A stretch of DNA of 64,000 nt from the NCBI GenBank assembly GCA_019634615.1, contig JAHCAZ010000013.1, forward strand, positions 1 through 64,000, in the 5' to 3' direction. Below, piece by piece: positions 11,767 through 19,238 of this stretch (positions are counted from its first letter, which is position 1; every line of letters begins with the position of its first letter). Both the position numbers and the translations under genes were made by a program. The DNA is from Opitutaceae bacterium (GTDB lineage Bacteria > Verrucomicrobiota > Verrucomicrobiia > Opitutales > Opitutaceae). Below the pieces are notes generated by a model, which was not told the origin of the DNA, made no database searches, and worked only from the letters and a program-made list of their open reading frames with translations.

Positions 11767-13007
11767 GAGCTCTTTCTCGTTCTCTTTCTCTCCTCGGGGT
11801 CATCGCCTCGCTTGCCACCACCACCGCCGCCGCCGAGCCGGCGATGCCCGTCGCCATCCATGGCGAGACCGTCCACACGATGGCCGGCGCGACCATCACC
11901 GATGGCCTCATCCTCGTTCGCGACGGCAAGATCGCCTACGTCGGTCCCGCGGCCGATCGCATGTACACCGCCGACCACCGCGTCATCCGCGCCAAGGTCG
12001 TGACCCCCGGCCTGATCGATGCCCGCGCGACCGTCGGCCTCACCGGCATCCTCAACCAGCCGCAGGATCAGGACATGCTGGAGAAATCCGCACCCGTGCA
12101 ACCCGAGTTGCGCGCCCTCGACGCCTATAATCCCCGCGACCCGCTCGTCGCCTACCTGCGTTCCTTCGGCGTCACGACCGTCAACACCGGTCACGCGCCC
12201 GGCACCTTGGTGTCCGGTCAGACCATGGTGGTGAAAACCCTCGGCCGCACCGCCGACCAGGACGCGATCAAGCCCGCGGCCATGACCGCCGTCTCCCTTG
12301 GCAGCGCCGGGACCACCGAGCAGGCCGGCAAGTCGCCCGGCACACGCTCCAAGGCCGTCGCGCTCCTGCGCGCCGAGCTCATCAAGGCCCAGGAATACGG
12401 CCGCAAGCTCCAGACGGCCGACGAGGCCAAGCGCCCCGGTCGCGATCTCCGACTCGAGACGCTCCTCCGCGCCCTCGACGGCACGCAGCCCCTGCTCATC
12501 ACCGCCCACCGCCAGCAGGACATCGTGTCGGCCCTGCGCCTCGCGCGGGAGTTCAACCTGCGCATCGTCCTCGACGGCTGCGCCGACGCCCAGCTCGTCC
12601 TCGCCGAGATCAAGGCCAGCGGCTTCCCCGTGATTTTGCATCCGACGATGCAGCGCTCCTTCGGTGACATGGAGAATCTCAGCTACGAGACCGCGGCAGC
12701 GCTGCGCACCGCGGGCGTGCCCTTTGCGCTCCAGAGCGGTTACGAGAGCTACGTGCCTAAATCCCGGGTCATCCTCTTCGAGGCCGCCGTGGCCGTCGGA
12801 CGCGGCGGACTGCCATTCGAGGCCGCCCTCGCCAGCGTCACGATCGACGCCGCCAAGATCCTCGGCGTAGCCGACCGCGTGGGTTCACTCGAAGTCGGCA
12901 AGGACGCCGACGTCGCCCTCTACGACGGCGATCCCTTCGAATACACCACCCACTGCACCGGCGTGCTGATCGACGGCCAGGCGTTCCCCGGCGAGCTCTA
13001 CCCGTAG
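11763..13007 (+). CDS. Amidohydrolase-like protein lacking the HxH metal site
   Basis: Paralogue of the preceding gene: signal peptide (MRALSRSLSLLGVIASLATT then AAAEP), the same beta-barrel frame (VVTPGLIDARATVG; ADRVGSLEVGKDADVALYDG), 414 residues. The HxH of the first metal motif is replaced by ARA, and the late DDG Asp motif becomes LQSGYES, so it is probably catalytically dead or altered. A scaffold or regulatory partner role for the active upstream protein is inferred from the four-base overlap. Bases 11777-11790 in the signal-peptide codons repeat a 14-mer seen at the end of miaB. Confidence 0.8.
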   Translation: MRALSRSLSLLGVIASLATTTAAAEPAMPVAIHGETVHTMAGATITDGLILVRDGKIAYVGPAADRMYTADHRVIRAKVVTPGLIDARATVGLTGILNQPQDQDMLEKSAPVQPELRALDAYNPRDPLVAYLRSFGVTTVNTGHAPGTLVSGQTMVVKTLGRTADQDAIKPAAMTAVSLGSAGTTEQAGKSPGTRSKAVALLRAELIKAQEYGRKLQTADEAKRPGRDLRLETLLRALDGTQPLLITAHRQQDIVSALRLAREFNLRIVLDGCADAQLVLAEIKASGFPVILHPTMQRSFGDMENLSYETAAALRTAGVPFALQSGYESYVPKSRVILFEAAVAVGRGGLPFEAALASVTIDAAKILGVADRVGSLEVGKDADVALYDGDPFEYTTHCTGVLIDGQAFPGELYP

Positions 13008-13042
13008 GCCAGCGCACTTGCGCGCGCCCGATCACCCCCGGT

Positions 13043-13696
13043 TCACGCCCGCAACCACTGCCACAGCGCATCCACCAGCTGCACGGCCGCCTCGCCCAGG
13101 AACACAAAGTAAAACACGCCGAGCACGAAGACCACGTACCCGGCGAGAATGAAGTACCCGTCGCGCTCCAGCAGCCCGGCCGCCAGCAGCAAAATCGCCC
13201 AGGCGGGGAAGGAGTTGGTGAACGGGATGGGCAAAGGCAGCAGCAGCGTCAGCGCGGCGAGCAGGATCACGAACGCGTGCATCCGCAACAGCACGGTCGA
13301 CGCCGTGAGCGGCGCGAGGCGCGGGCGCAGGAACTTCTCGAGGAACGCGATCACCCGCGCTGCCACCGTGAAGACCTTGCTGAAAAATCCCGCGGGGAGC
13401 TCCTTGCGCTGGAGCTTCATCGGCAGCCAGGGCCGCTGCCCGAGGCTCAGGCGCAGCGCAATGAAGCCGATCGCCAGCCCGAAGGGCGTCGACAATCCCG
13501 GCAGCGGCAGCGGCGTCAGGAACGGCAGCGAGAGCAGAATCAGAAGCAGCGTGTAGGCCCGGCCGCGTAGCGTGTAGATCACCTCACGCAGCGTTACCGG
13601 GCGCTCGGCGAACCGGTTGCGCACCTCCGCGAGTTCCTCCGACAGCCGCCGGGGCAGGGGAGGGTGCCGCTCCTCAGGTGCCGCGTCGGTTGCCAT
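13043..13696 (-). CDS. ExoD-family membrane protein
   Basis: ExoD family (named for exopolysaccharide synthesis in rhizobia; molecular role not established). From the ATG at 13696 the protein has 217 residues: a basic N-terminus (RRLSEELAEVRNRFAERPVTLREVI), then four to five hydrophobic segments with the family-typical LLLILLSLPFLTPLPLPGLSTPFG and ALTLLLPLPIPFTNSFPAWAIL motifs. The start overlaps the end of queE by 23 bases on the same strand. An earlier in-frame start lies deep within queE and is less likely. It converges on the amidohydrolase pair. Confidence 0.85.
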   Translation of the reverse strand: MATDAAPEERHPPLPRRLSEELAEVRNRFAERPVTLREVIYTLRGRAYTLLLILLSLPFLTPLPLPGLSTPFGLAIGFIALRLSLGQRPWLPMKLQRKELPAGFFSKVFTVAARVIAFLEKFLRPRLAPLTASTVLLRMHAFVILLAALTLLLPLPIPFTNSFPAWAILLLAAGLLERDGYFILAGYVVFVLGVFYFVFLGEAAVQLVDALWQWLRA

Positions 13697-14369
13697 ACAG
13701 CTCCAGGTGCAGCCGGTGCGCGTAACGATAACCGCGCGCCTTGCACAGTTCACCCAGCCAGCCGGCGCGCGCGCGGATCGCCTCCACGGTCACGCCCTCC
13801 GGCATCAACAGGACCTTGTGCGGCGGAATCTCGCGCTTGAGCGCCCGCAGCATGCCCTCGATTTCCTCCACGTCGGCCGGCTGTGCCACGACGAATTTCA
13901 ACTGCCACGCGTACGCATCGAGCCAGGCCTGCACCACCGCCGGCTGCCAGCGCAGGGTTTCATGTTTCTTGCGCCAGGTCTGGCTGAGGCGGGCGTCCGG
14001 CGCGGAATTCAGGAGCTTCGGCGACAGCGAAGCCAGGTCGCACGCGATGCCCTCCGGTGCCACCGTGCCCGCCGTCTCGATCGTGAGGTGGTAACCCAGC
14101 AGCTTGAGCTCCTCCGCCAGCGCGCGGATCTCCGGCGCGATCATCGGCTCGCCGCCGGTGAGCACCACATGCCGGGCCGTCGGGTAGGCCTGCACCGCCG
14201 CCACCACCTGCTCGACCGAGCGCGGCTTCCCTTCAGGGTGCCACGAAGCATACGGCGTGTCGCACCAGTTGCACCGCAGGTTGCATCCGCTCGTGCGCAC
14301 GAAGACCGACGGCACACCCGTCAGCTCACCTTCGCCCTGCAGGGAATGAAAGATCTCGGCGATCAGCAT
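13674..14369 (-). CDS. queE: 7-carboxy-7-deazaguanine synthase
   Basis: Radical SAM enzyme forming the 7-deazaguanine ring of queuosine precursors from carboxytetrahydropterin. 231 residues. The [4Fe-4S] cysteines lie in CNLRCNWCDTP (C29, C33, C36), preceded by FHSLQGEGELTGVPSVFVR, the QueE hallmark. TGGEP for SAM binding is present. The gene is 173 bases downstream of queC, with a family A palindromic element filling the gap. Confidence 0.96.
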   Translation of the reverse strand: MLIAEIFHSLQGEGELTGVPSVFVRTSGCNLRCNWCDTPYASWHPEGKPRSVEQVVAAVQAYPTARHVVLTGGEPMIAPEIRALAEELKLLGYHLTIETAGTVAPEGIACDLASLSPKLLNSAPDARLSQTWRKKHETLRWQPAVVQAWLDAYAWQLKFVVAQPADVEEIEGMLRALKREIPPHKVLLMPEGVTVEAIRARAGWLGELCKARGYRYAHRLHLELYGNRRGT

Positions 14370-14378
14370 CGGAAGGAG

Positions 14379-14546
14379 TTAACCACGGATTTCACGGATG
14401 ACACGGATGGACACCAAGGCAATGGCCACAAAAGGCACAAGAAGCACAGGAGGGGCATATTATCTTCTGTGCCTTTTGTGCCTCTTGTGGCCATCCAACC
14501 AAGCCCCATGCGCCGAATCCGTGGCATCCGTGCAATCCGTGGTTAA
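14379..14546. repeat. Palindromic element, family A copy 2 (between queC and queE)
   Basis: Outer arms TTAACCACGGATTTCACGGA (from 14379) and the near complement ending CAATCCGTGGTTAA at 14546. Inner arms GGCCACAAAAGGCACAAGAA and TTGTGCCTCTTGTGGCC. The right edge overlaps the queC stop codon: the TAA of queC is the complement of the TTA at 14543-14545 inside the arm. Confidence 0.9.
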
Positions 14547-15232
14547 AATGCCTTGGGCTTGGGCGGCAGCGGGGCGTTTGACGCATATTCCGTCGGGTCT
14601 TTCAGCCCCGCCGCGATGAAGGCCTCGCGGCGCTCCACGCAGGTGCCGCAGGTGCCGCAATGCACGGCGCCGCCCTTGTAGCAGGACCATGTGCGGGAGA
14701 AATCCACGCCCAACTGCGCGCCCTCGGCCGCGATCCGGCCCTTGGTCAGGTCGATGAAGGGCCGGAGCAGCTTCACGCCCGCATACGTTCCCAGCCGCAT
14801 CGCATCACCCATCGCGCGCATGAATTCCTCGCGGCAGTCCGGGTAAATCGCGTGGTCCCCGCCGTGCGCCGCGATCACCAGGGCCTCGGCCCCCGCGCTC
14901 TCGGCGAACCCGCAGGCGATCGACAGCATGATCGCGTTGCGGAACGGCACGACGGTCCGCTGCATGTTCGCCGCCTCGTAATGTCCGTCCGGCACCTCGC
15001 CCCCGCCCTTGAGCAGGTCCGAGGTGAACAACCGATCCATGAAATCCAGCGTCACGGTCTCGTGCCGCACCCCGAGCCGCGCGGCGTGTTCGTGTGCAAA
15101 CGGGATCTCCCGGTGATTGTGCTTCGAGCCGTAATCGAAGCTCAGCGCCGCCGCGACCTCATGCTCGCGTCGCGCCCAATGGAGTGCCGTCACGGAGTCC
15201 ATCCCGCCAGAACAGAGCACGACAACCTTCAT
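14543..15232 (-). CDS. queC: 7-cyano-7-deazaguanine (preQ0) synthase
   Basis: ATP-dependent amidation of carboxydeazaguanine to preQ0. 229 residues. PP-loop motif SGGMDS at residues 8-13; C-terminal zinc site WSCYKGGAVHCGTCGTC. The EFMRAMGDAMRLGTYAGVKLLRPF segment is typical of QueC. Starts its own transcription unit with queE downstream. Its last codons and stop run into a family A repeat arm. No preQ1 riboswitch was recognised upstream. Confidence 0.97.
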   Translation of the reverse strand: MKVVVLCSGGMDSVTALHWARREHEVAAALSFDYGSKHNHREIPFAHEHAARLGVRHETVTLDFMDRLFTSDLLKGGGEVPDGHYEAANMQRTVVPFRNAIMLSIACGFAESAGAEALVIAAHGGDHAIYPDCREEFMRAMGDAMRLGTYAGVKLLRPFIDLTKGRIAAEGAQLGVDFSRTWSCYKGGAVHCGTCGTCVERREAFIAAGLKDPTEYASNAPLPPKPKAF

Positions 15233-15291
15233 GGCCGCACCGTGGACCAGACCCCGCCAGCATGCAAAATCGTTCTAGGCTGGTCCGGGTT

Positions 15292-15382
15292 AATGTGGAA
15301 ATCAGGGAATCAGGAATATGACGTCTGCGCGGTCGGCACCAGTGGACCGGATGCCTTTTCCTGTTTTCCTGATTTCCACATT
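15292..15382. repeat. Inverted repeat element, family D copy 1
   Basis: Arms AATGTGGAAATCAGGGAATC (from 15292) and the near complement ending CCTGATTTCCACATT at 15382, with an unrelated GC-rich centre. It sits between the divergent queC and deacetylase genes. The same arms occur around another centre at 50823-50896, next to nadA. Confidence 0.88.
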
Positions 15383-15404
15383 CCCACCATTGTTTCCCAG
15401 CCCC

Positions 15405-16277
15405 ATGCTCATCCTCCACGACCCGCACTGCGCCGCCTATGGCTCGTCCATGCGGCCCGAGCAGCCGGCCCGCGTCACCCGGACGGTGCCACATCTGCAG
15501 GCCGCCCATCCCGGCTGGACCTGGCAGGTCCCCGGCGTCGCCACCGATGCAACCCTCCTGCGGGGCCACACGCCCGGGCACCTCAAGCGTCTCCTTCAGC
15601 CGCGCGACTTCGACGCCGACACCCCTTTCTTCCCTGGCATCGCCGACCACGCCCGCCGGGCCGTCGAGGCCGCCTGCGCCGCAACCGATGCCGCCCTGGC
15701 CGGCAAACCGGCCTTCAGCCTCATGCGTCCGCCCGGGCATCATGCCACGGCCAACCAGGCCATGGGCTTCTGCTACCTCAACCAGATTGCCCTCGCCGCC
15801 CTGCACGCGCAGGCCAAGGGCGTCGCCCGCGTCGCCATCTGGGACTTCGATGCCCACCACGGCAACGGCACCGAGGCCATCCTGCGCCGCCGCCCCGGCG
15901 TTCTGTTCACCTCGGTGCACCAATCCCCGGGCTACCCGGGCACCGGCACCACGTCCTTCGACAATTGCCGCAACTGGCCCGTCCGCCCCCACACCCCGCG
16001 GCCGGAGCACATGGCTGCACTGGCAGCCTCGTGGGACGCGGTCATCGCCTTCAAACCCGACCTCGTCCTCGTCTCCGCCGGCTTCGACTCCTACGCCCAG
16101 GACCCGATCACGAGCATGACCCTGGAAGCCGAGGACTTCGCCACCCTGGGCCGCTGGCTGCGCGAGTCCGGCCTCCCCGCCGCCGCCATCCTCGAGGGCG
16201 GCTACAGCGCCGACTTGCCGCAGCTGATCGACGCCTTCCTGACCGCCTGGGAAGGGATGACGGCGGCCTCCCGGTAG
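15405..16277 (+). CDS. Histone deacetylase-like (class II acetyl-polyamine/acetoin type) amidohydrolase
   Basis: Zinc-dependent deacetylase fold; bacterial members remove acetyl groups from polyamines or other small amides, substrate not predictable here. From the ATG at 15405 it has 290 residues. Key motifs: RPPGHHAT (H112-H113, general base pair), GFCYLNQ, WDFDAHHGNGT (D149-x-H151 zinc ligands), and AGFDSYAQDP (second Asp ligand) with EGGY near the end. The upstream in-frame codons run through the family D repeat and are not used. Its TAG stop lies inside the left arm of a family E hairpin. Confidence 0.9.
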   Translation: MLILHDPHCAAYGSSMRPEQPARVTRTVPHLQAAHPGWTWQVPGVATDATLLRGHTPGHLKRLLQPRDFDADTPFFPGIADHARRAVEAACAATDAALAGKPAFSLMRPPGHHATANQAMGFCYLNQIALAALHAQAKGVARVAIWDFDAHHGNGTEAILRRRPGVLFTSVHQSPGYPGTGTTSFDNCRNWPVRPHTPRPEHMAALAASWDAVIAFKPDLVLVSAGFDSYAQDPITSMTLEAEDFATLGRWLRESGLPAAAILEGGYSADLPQLIDAFLTAWEGMTAASR

Positions 16278-16344
16278 CTACGAGCGTGAGCGAGTGGCGA
16301 ACGCAGCGCATGCCGAACAACCACTCGCTCACGCTCGTAGCTAC
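16274..16344. repeat. Hairpin element, family E copy 1
   Basis: Perfect 24-bp inverted arms at 16274-16297 and 16321-16344 (core CTACGAGCGTGAGCGAGTGG) around a 23-base centre. The deacetylase stop codon TAG (16275-16277) is inside the left arm. A second copy lies at 54178-54244, upstream of the GH1 gene end. Confidence 0.92.
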
Positions 16345-16364
16345 CCGCGGCGGGCCATAATTGA

Positions 16365-16399
16365 GCGTTGAACGTTCGGCGTTCAGCGTTGAGCGTTCA
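16365..16399 (+). repeat. Five tandem 7-mers (GCGTTSA type)
   Basis: Five consecutive 7-base units GCGTTGA, ACGTTCG, GCGTTCA, GCGTTGA, GCGTTCA between the family E hairpin and the RNase D gene. Only this occurrence is seen in the window. They lie immediately before a strong hairpin at the rnd start. Confidence 0.8.
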
Positions 16400-16426
16400 G
16401 TCTGTCGCGCTTGCCGCGACAGACTG
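16398..16426 (+). promoter_or_regulatory. Hairpin abutting the RNase D start codon
   Basis: Perfect 12-bp stem CAGTCTGTCGCG / CGCGACAGACTG with a five-base loop; the last stem base is directly followed by the ATG at 16427. In mRNA it would occupy the ribosome-binding region, so it may restrict translation, or it may be another palindromic element inserted at the start. No Shine-Dalgarno sequence is visible outside the stem. Confidence 0.6.
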
Positions 16427-17602
16427 ATGATTTCCCGCTTCCTTCCCTTGCGTCTGCGTCGCCTGCTCGGCGTCAAGACGGTGGCTCGCCTGCCCGCCTA
16501 CCAACTCATCGACCGCCAGGATCAGCTCTCGCCGCTGCTTGCGGCGCTCGATCGCGTGGACGAGGTCGCCCTCGATACCGAGGCCGACAACATGTACCAC
16601 TACAAGACCCGGCTCTGCCTGCTGCAGTTTCTGGTCGACGGGCAGGTCTTCCTCGTCGACGCCCTCGCCGGCCTGCACCTCACCGGTCTCTGGCACCGCC
16701 TCGCCAAGAAGCACATCATCATGCACGGGAGCGACTTCGACCTGCGCCTTCTGCAGGATCTCTGCAAGTTCCGCCCGCACAGCATCTTTGACACCATGCT
16801 GGCCGCGCAGCTGCTCAACCGTCCGCGCGTCGGCCTCGCCTCGCTGCTCGAGGATCACTTCGGGGTGAAGCTCGCGAAGGACTCGCAGAAGGCCAACTGG
16901 TCCCAGCGTCCACTGACCAAGAAGATGCTCGATTACGCCGCCCTCGACGTCTGGCACCTGCCCGCCCTGCGCGATCTCCTGAAACGCGAGCTCGTCCGCC
17001 TGCGCCGCATGGAATGGCTGGAGCAGCAGTGCCTGGCCCAGATCGAGTCGGGCCTGACGGGCTTCGCGCCGCCGGATGAAAACGACTGGCGCATCGGCCA
17101 GAGCGAGAAGCTCCGCGGCCGCGGCCTGGGCGTCCTCCATGCCGTGTGGCATTGGCGCGAGGAGCAGGCCCAGCGCATCGACACGCCGCCCTTCAAGGTC
17201 TGCGGCAACAAGCTTCTCCTCCAGATCGCCAACGCCGCCGAGGCGGGCGACGCCGAGGCCGCCATTTTAGCCCAGATCCATCTCGGCAAGCGGCACACCC
17301 GCCTCTTCCCCTCGCTCTCCGCCGCCGTGCGCACCGGCCTCGCCCGCGATCCGCACACGCTGCCGCGCCGCCGCGGCCGCGATCCCAACCACGTCTCGCT
17401 CACGCACGCCGAGGTCGCGCTGCAGGATCGCATCCGCGCCGAGCGGGATAAGCTCGCCGGCAAGTTGTCGCTCGAGCCGACCCTCATTGCCACGCGTTCC
17501 CAGCTCGCCCAGATCGCCCGTCGACCCAAGCACCTGGACGAGATCCTGCTGCCGTGGCAGGCCAACCTGATGCGCCAGCTGCCGGCCCTGAAACAAGATT
17601 GA
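16427..17602 (+). CDS. rnd: Ribonuclease D
   Basis: 3'-5' exoribonuclease of the DEDD family acting in tRNA and small-RNA 3' maturation. 391 residues. DEDDy motifs: VALDTEADN (D50, E52), HGSDFDLRLL, and DYAALDVWHL with the Tyr/Asp pair. Downstream is an HRDC-like helical region (WRIGQSEKLRGRGLGVLHAV) and the RnD C-terminal domain. The ATG at 16427 is used because upstream codons are repeat sequence. It is followed by oleC after 16 bases, but the functions are unrelated. Confidence 0.93.
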   Translation: MISRFLPLRLRRLLGVKTVARLPAYQLIDRQDQLSPLLAALDRVDEVALDTEADNMYHYKTRLCLLQFLVDGQVFLVDALAGLHLTGLWHRLAKKHIIMHGSDFDLRLLQDLCKFRPHSIFDTMLAAQLLNRPRVGLASLLEDHFGVKLAKDSQKANWSQRPLTKKMLDYAALDVWHLPALRDLLKRELVRLRRMEWLEQQCLAQIESGLTGFAPPDENDWRIGQSEKLRGRGLGVLHAVWHWREEQAQRIDTPPFKVCGNKLLLQIANAAEAGDAEAAILAQIHLGKRHTRLFPSLSAAVRTGLARDPHTLPRRRGRDPNHVSLTHAEVALQDRIRAERDKLAGKLSLEPTLIATRSQLAQIARRPKHLDEILLPWQANLMRQLPALKQD

Positions 17603-17618
17603 TGCCGGGGCCGCCCCG

Positions 17619-19238
17619 ATGGCCGAATCCGCCAACATCGCGCGCCACCTGCCGCTCATGGCGGCCCGCCAGCCGGACCACCCGGCCCTGAAGATCCCCC
17701 GCGGCCGCACGGCCGACGGGCGCATCGACTACCTCACGCTCACGTTCGCGGAGCTCGATCGTGAGGTCGATGCCTGGTGCCATCGCCTCACCCGCGCCGG
17801 CATCCGCCGCGGCGACCGCACGCTGCTCATGGTGCGACAGGGCCTGCCGCTCATCGCCGTCGCCTTCGCCCTGTTCAAGATCGGCGCCGTCCCCGTCATC
17901 ATCGATCCCGGCATGGGACTGCGGAACTTCCTCCACTGCGTCCGCCGCTCCCAACCCCGCGCCCTCATCGGCCTCCCGCTCGCCCAAGTCATCAGCCGCA
18001 TTTTCCTTTCCGCCTTCAAGAGCATCCGCATCCGTGTGTGGGCCAGCGGTTCGCCCACCGCCCGAACCACCTACGATGTCGTAAATCGTAAATCTGAAAT
18101 CGTAAATTCCGCCGCCACCGACCTCGCCGCCATCCTCTTCACCTCCGGTTCCACCGGCGCCCCCAAGGGCGTGTGCTACGAGCACGGCATGTTCGAGGCC
18201 CAGGTCCGCCTCATCCGCGAGACCTACGGCATCGCGCCCGGCGAGGTGGACCTGCCGATGCTGCCGATCTTCGCGCTGTTCAATCCCGCGCTGGGGATGA
18301 CCACCGTGGTGCCCGAGCTCGATCCGCGCCGCCCCGCCGCCGTGGACCCGACCAAGATCATCCAGGCGATCCGGCAGGAGAATATCACCAACTCTTTCGG
18401 CTCCCCCACGCTCTGGCGCAAGATCCAGGCCCATTGCCTCGCGCAAGGCATCACCCTGCCGTCGCTCCGGCGTGTGCTCTGCGCCGGCGCGCCCGTACCG
18501 GCCGCGCTCTGGGAGAACCCCGCCCGCTGGCTGCCCAACGGATCGCTGCACAGTCCCTACGGCGCCACCGAGGCGCTGCCGGTCAGCACCGTCTCCGCCG
18601 CCGAAATCGATCCCACCACCGTGCGCGGCGCCTGCGTCGGCCGCCCGCTGCCGGAGATCGCGGTGCGCATCGTCGCGCTCGGCTCGGCCGACGCCGTCCT
18701 GCGCGAGCTCCCGACCGGCGAGATCGGCGAAATCATCGTCAGCGGTCCCGTCGTCACCCGCGAATACGACGCGCTCCCGCTCGCCACCGCCGCCGCCAAG
18801 GTCACCGACGGCGACGCGCTCTGGCATCGCATGGGTGACTGCGGCTTTATCGACGCGGACGGCCGCCTCTGGTTCTGCGGCCGCAAGGCCGAGCGGGTCA
18901 CCACCGCCACCGGCCCCCTGTTCACCGAGCCTTGCGAGCAGGTCTTCCGCCGGCATCCGCGCGCCGCCCGCTGTGCCCTCGTCGGACTCGGCCAGGACGG
19001 CGCGCAGCAGCCCGCGCTGGTCGTCGAGACCGAGGTCCGCGACCGCGCCGAGGCGCACGCCCTCGCCGCGGAATTGCGCGCCCTGGCCAAGGCCCACCCG
19101 CACACGGCCGGGATCAACCTTTTCTTCTTCCAGCCGGATTTTCCGGTGGATGTGCGCCACAATGCCAAGATCCACCGCCTGACGCTCGCCCGTTGGACAA
19201 AGACAAGCACGGGCTACCGGGGAGAGCACACGCCATGA
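17619..19238 (+). CDS. oleC: OleC-type beta-lactone synthetase (AMP-dependent synthetase family)
   Basis: AMP-forming ligase family protein that in head-to-head olefin synthesis turns beta-hydroxy acids into beta-lactones. 539 residues. The P-loop TSGSTGAPKG is at residues 175-184; later motifs are SPYGATEALP and MGDCGFID. Assignment to OleC rather than a general acyl-CoA ligase rests on the four-base overlap with an oleD-type gene and on the truncated C-terminus (KIHRLTLARW). Odd point: residues 152-164, just before the P-loop, are encoded by an A/T-rich repeat (family G) otherwise seen between atpA and atpG. No oleA or oleB is adjacent. Confidence 0.85.
   Translation: MAESANIARHLPLMAARQPDHPALKIPRGRTADGRIDYLTLTFAELDREVDAWCHRLTRAGIRRGDRTLLMVRQGLPLIAVAFALFKIGAVPVIIDPGMGLRNFLHCVRRSQPRALIGLPLAQVISRIFLSAFKSIRIRVWASGSPTARTTYDVVNRKSEIVNSAATDLAAILFTSGSTGAPKGVCYEHGMFEAQVRLIRETYGIAPGEVDLPMLPIFALFNPALGMTTVVPELDPRRPAAVDPTKIIQAIRQENITNSFGSPTLWRKIQAHCLAQGITLPSLRRVLCAGAPVPAALWENPARWLPNGSLHSPYGATEALPVSTVSAAEIDPTTVRGACVGRPLPEIAVRIVALGSADAVLRELPTGEIGEIIVSGPVVTREYDALPLATAAAKVTDGDALWHRMGDCGFIDADGRLWFCGRKAERVTTATGPLFTEPCEQVFRRHPRAARCALVGLGQDGAQQPALVVETEVRDRAEAHALAAELRALAKAHPHTAGINLFFFQPDFPVDVRHNAKIHRLTLARWTKTSTGYRGEHTP
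18072..18110. repeat. Family G repeat inside oleC
   Basis: Bases 18072-18110 contain GTCGTAAATCGTAAATCTG and AAATCGTAAATTCC, strongly A/T-rich within a GC-rich gene and matching the unit between atpA and atpG. The frame stays open and encodes a short polar stretch (TYDVVNRKSEIVNSA) just ahead of the conserved ATDLAAILFTSGSTG. It looks like an in-frame insertion into a surface loop. Confidence 0.75.

Noticed and set aside
15233..15291. PreQ1 riboswitch upstream of queC
   Set aside because: The GGACCAG/CTGGTCC pairing is there, but the conserved preQ1 loop and the A-rich tail were not recognised.
18932..19234. Extended OleD starting within oleC
   Set aside because: The extra residues are the out-of-frame reading of oleC; the ATG at 19235, overlapping the oleC stop, starts a normal Rossmann domain.
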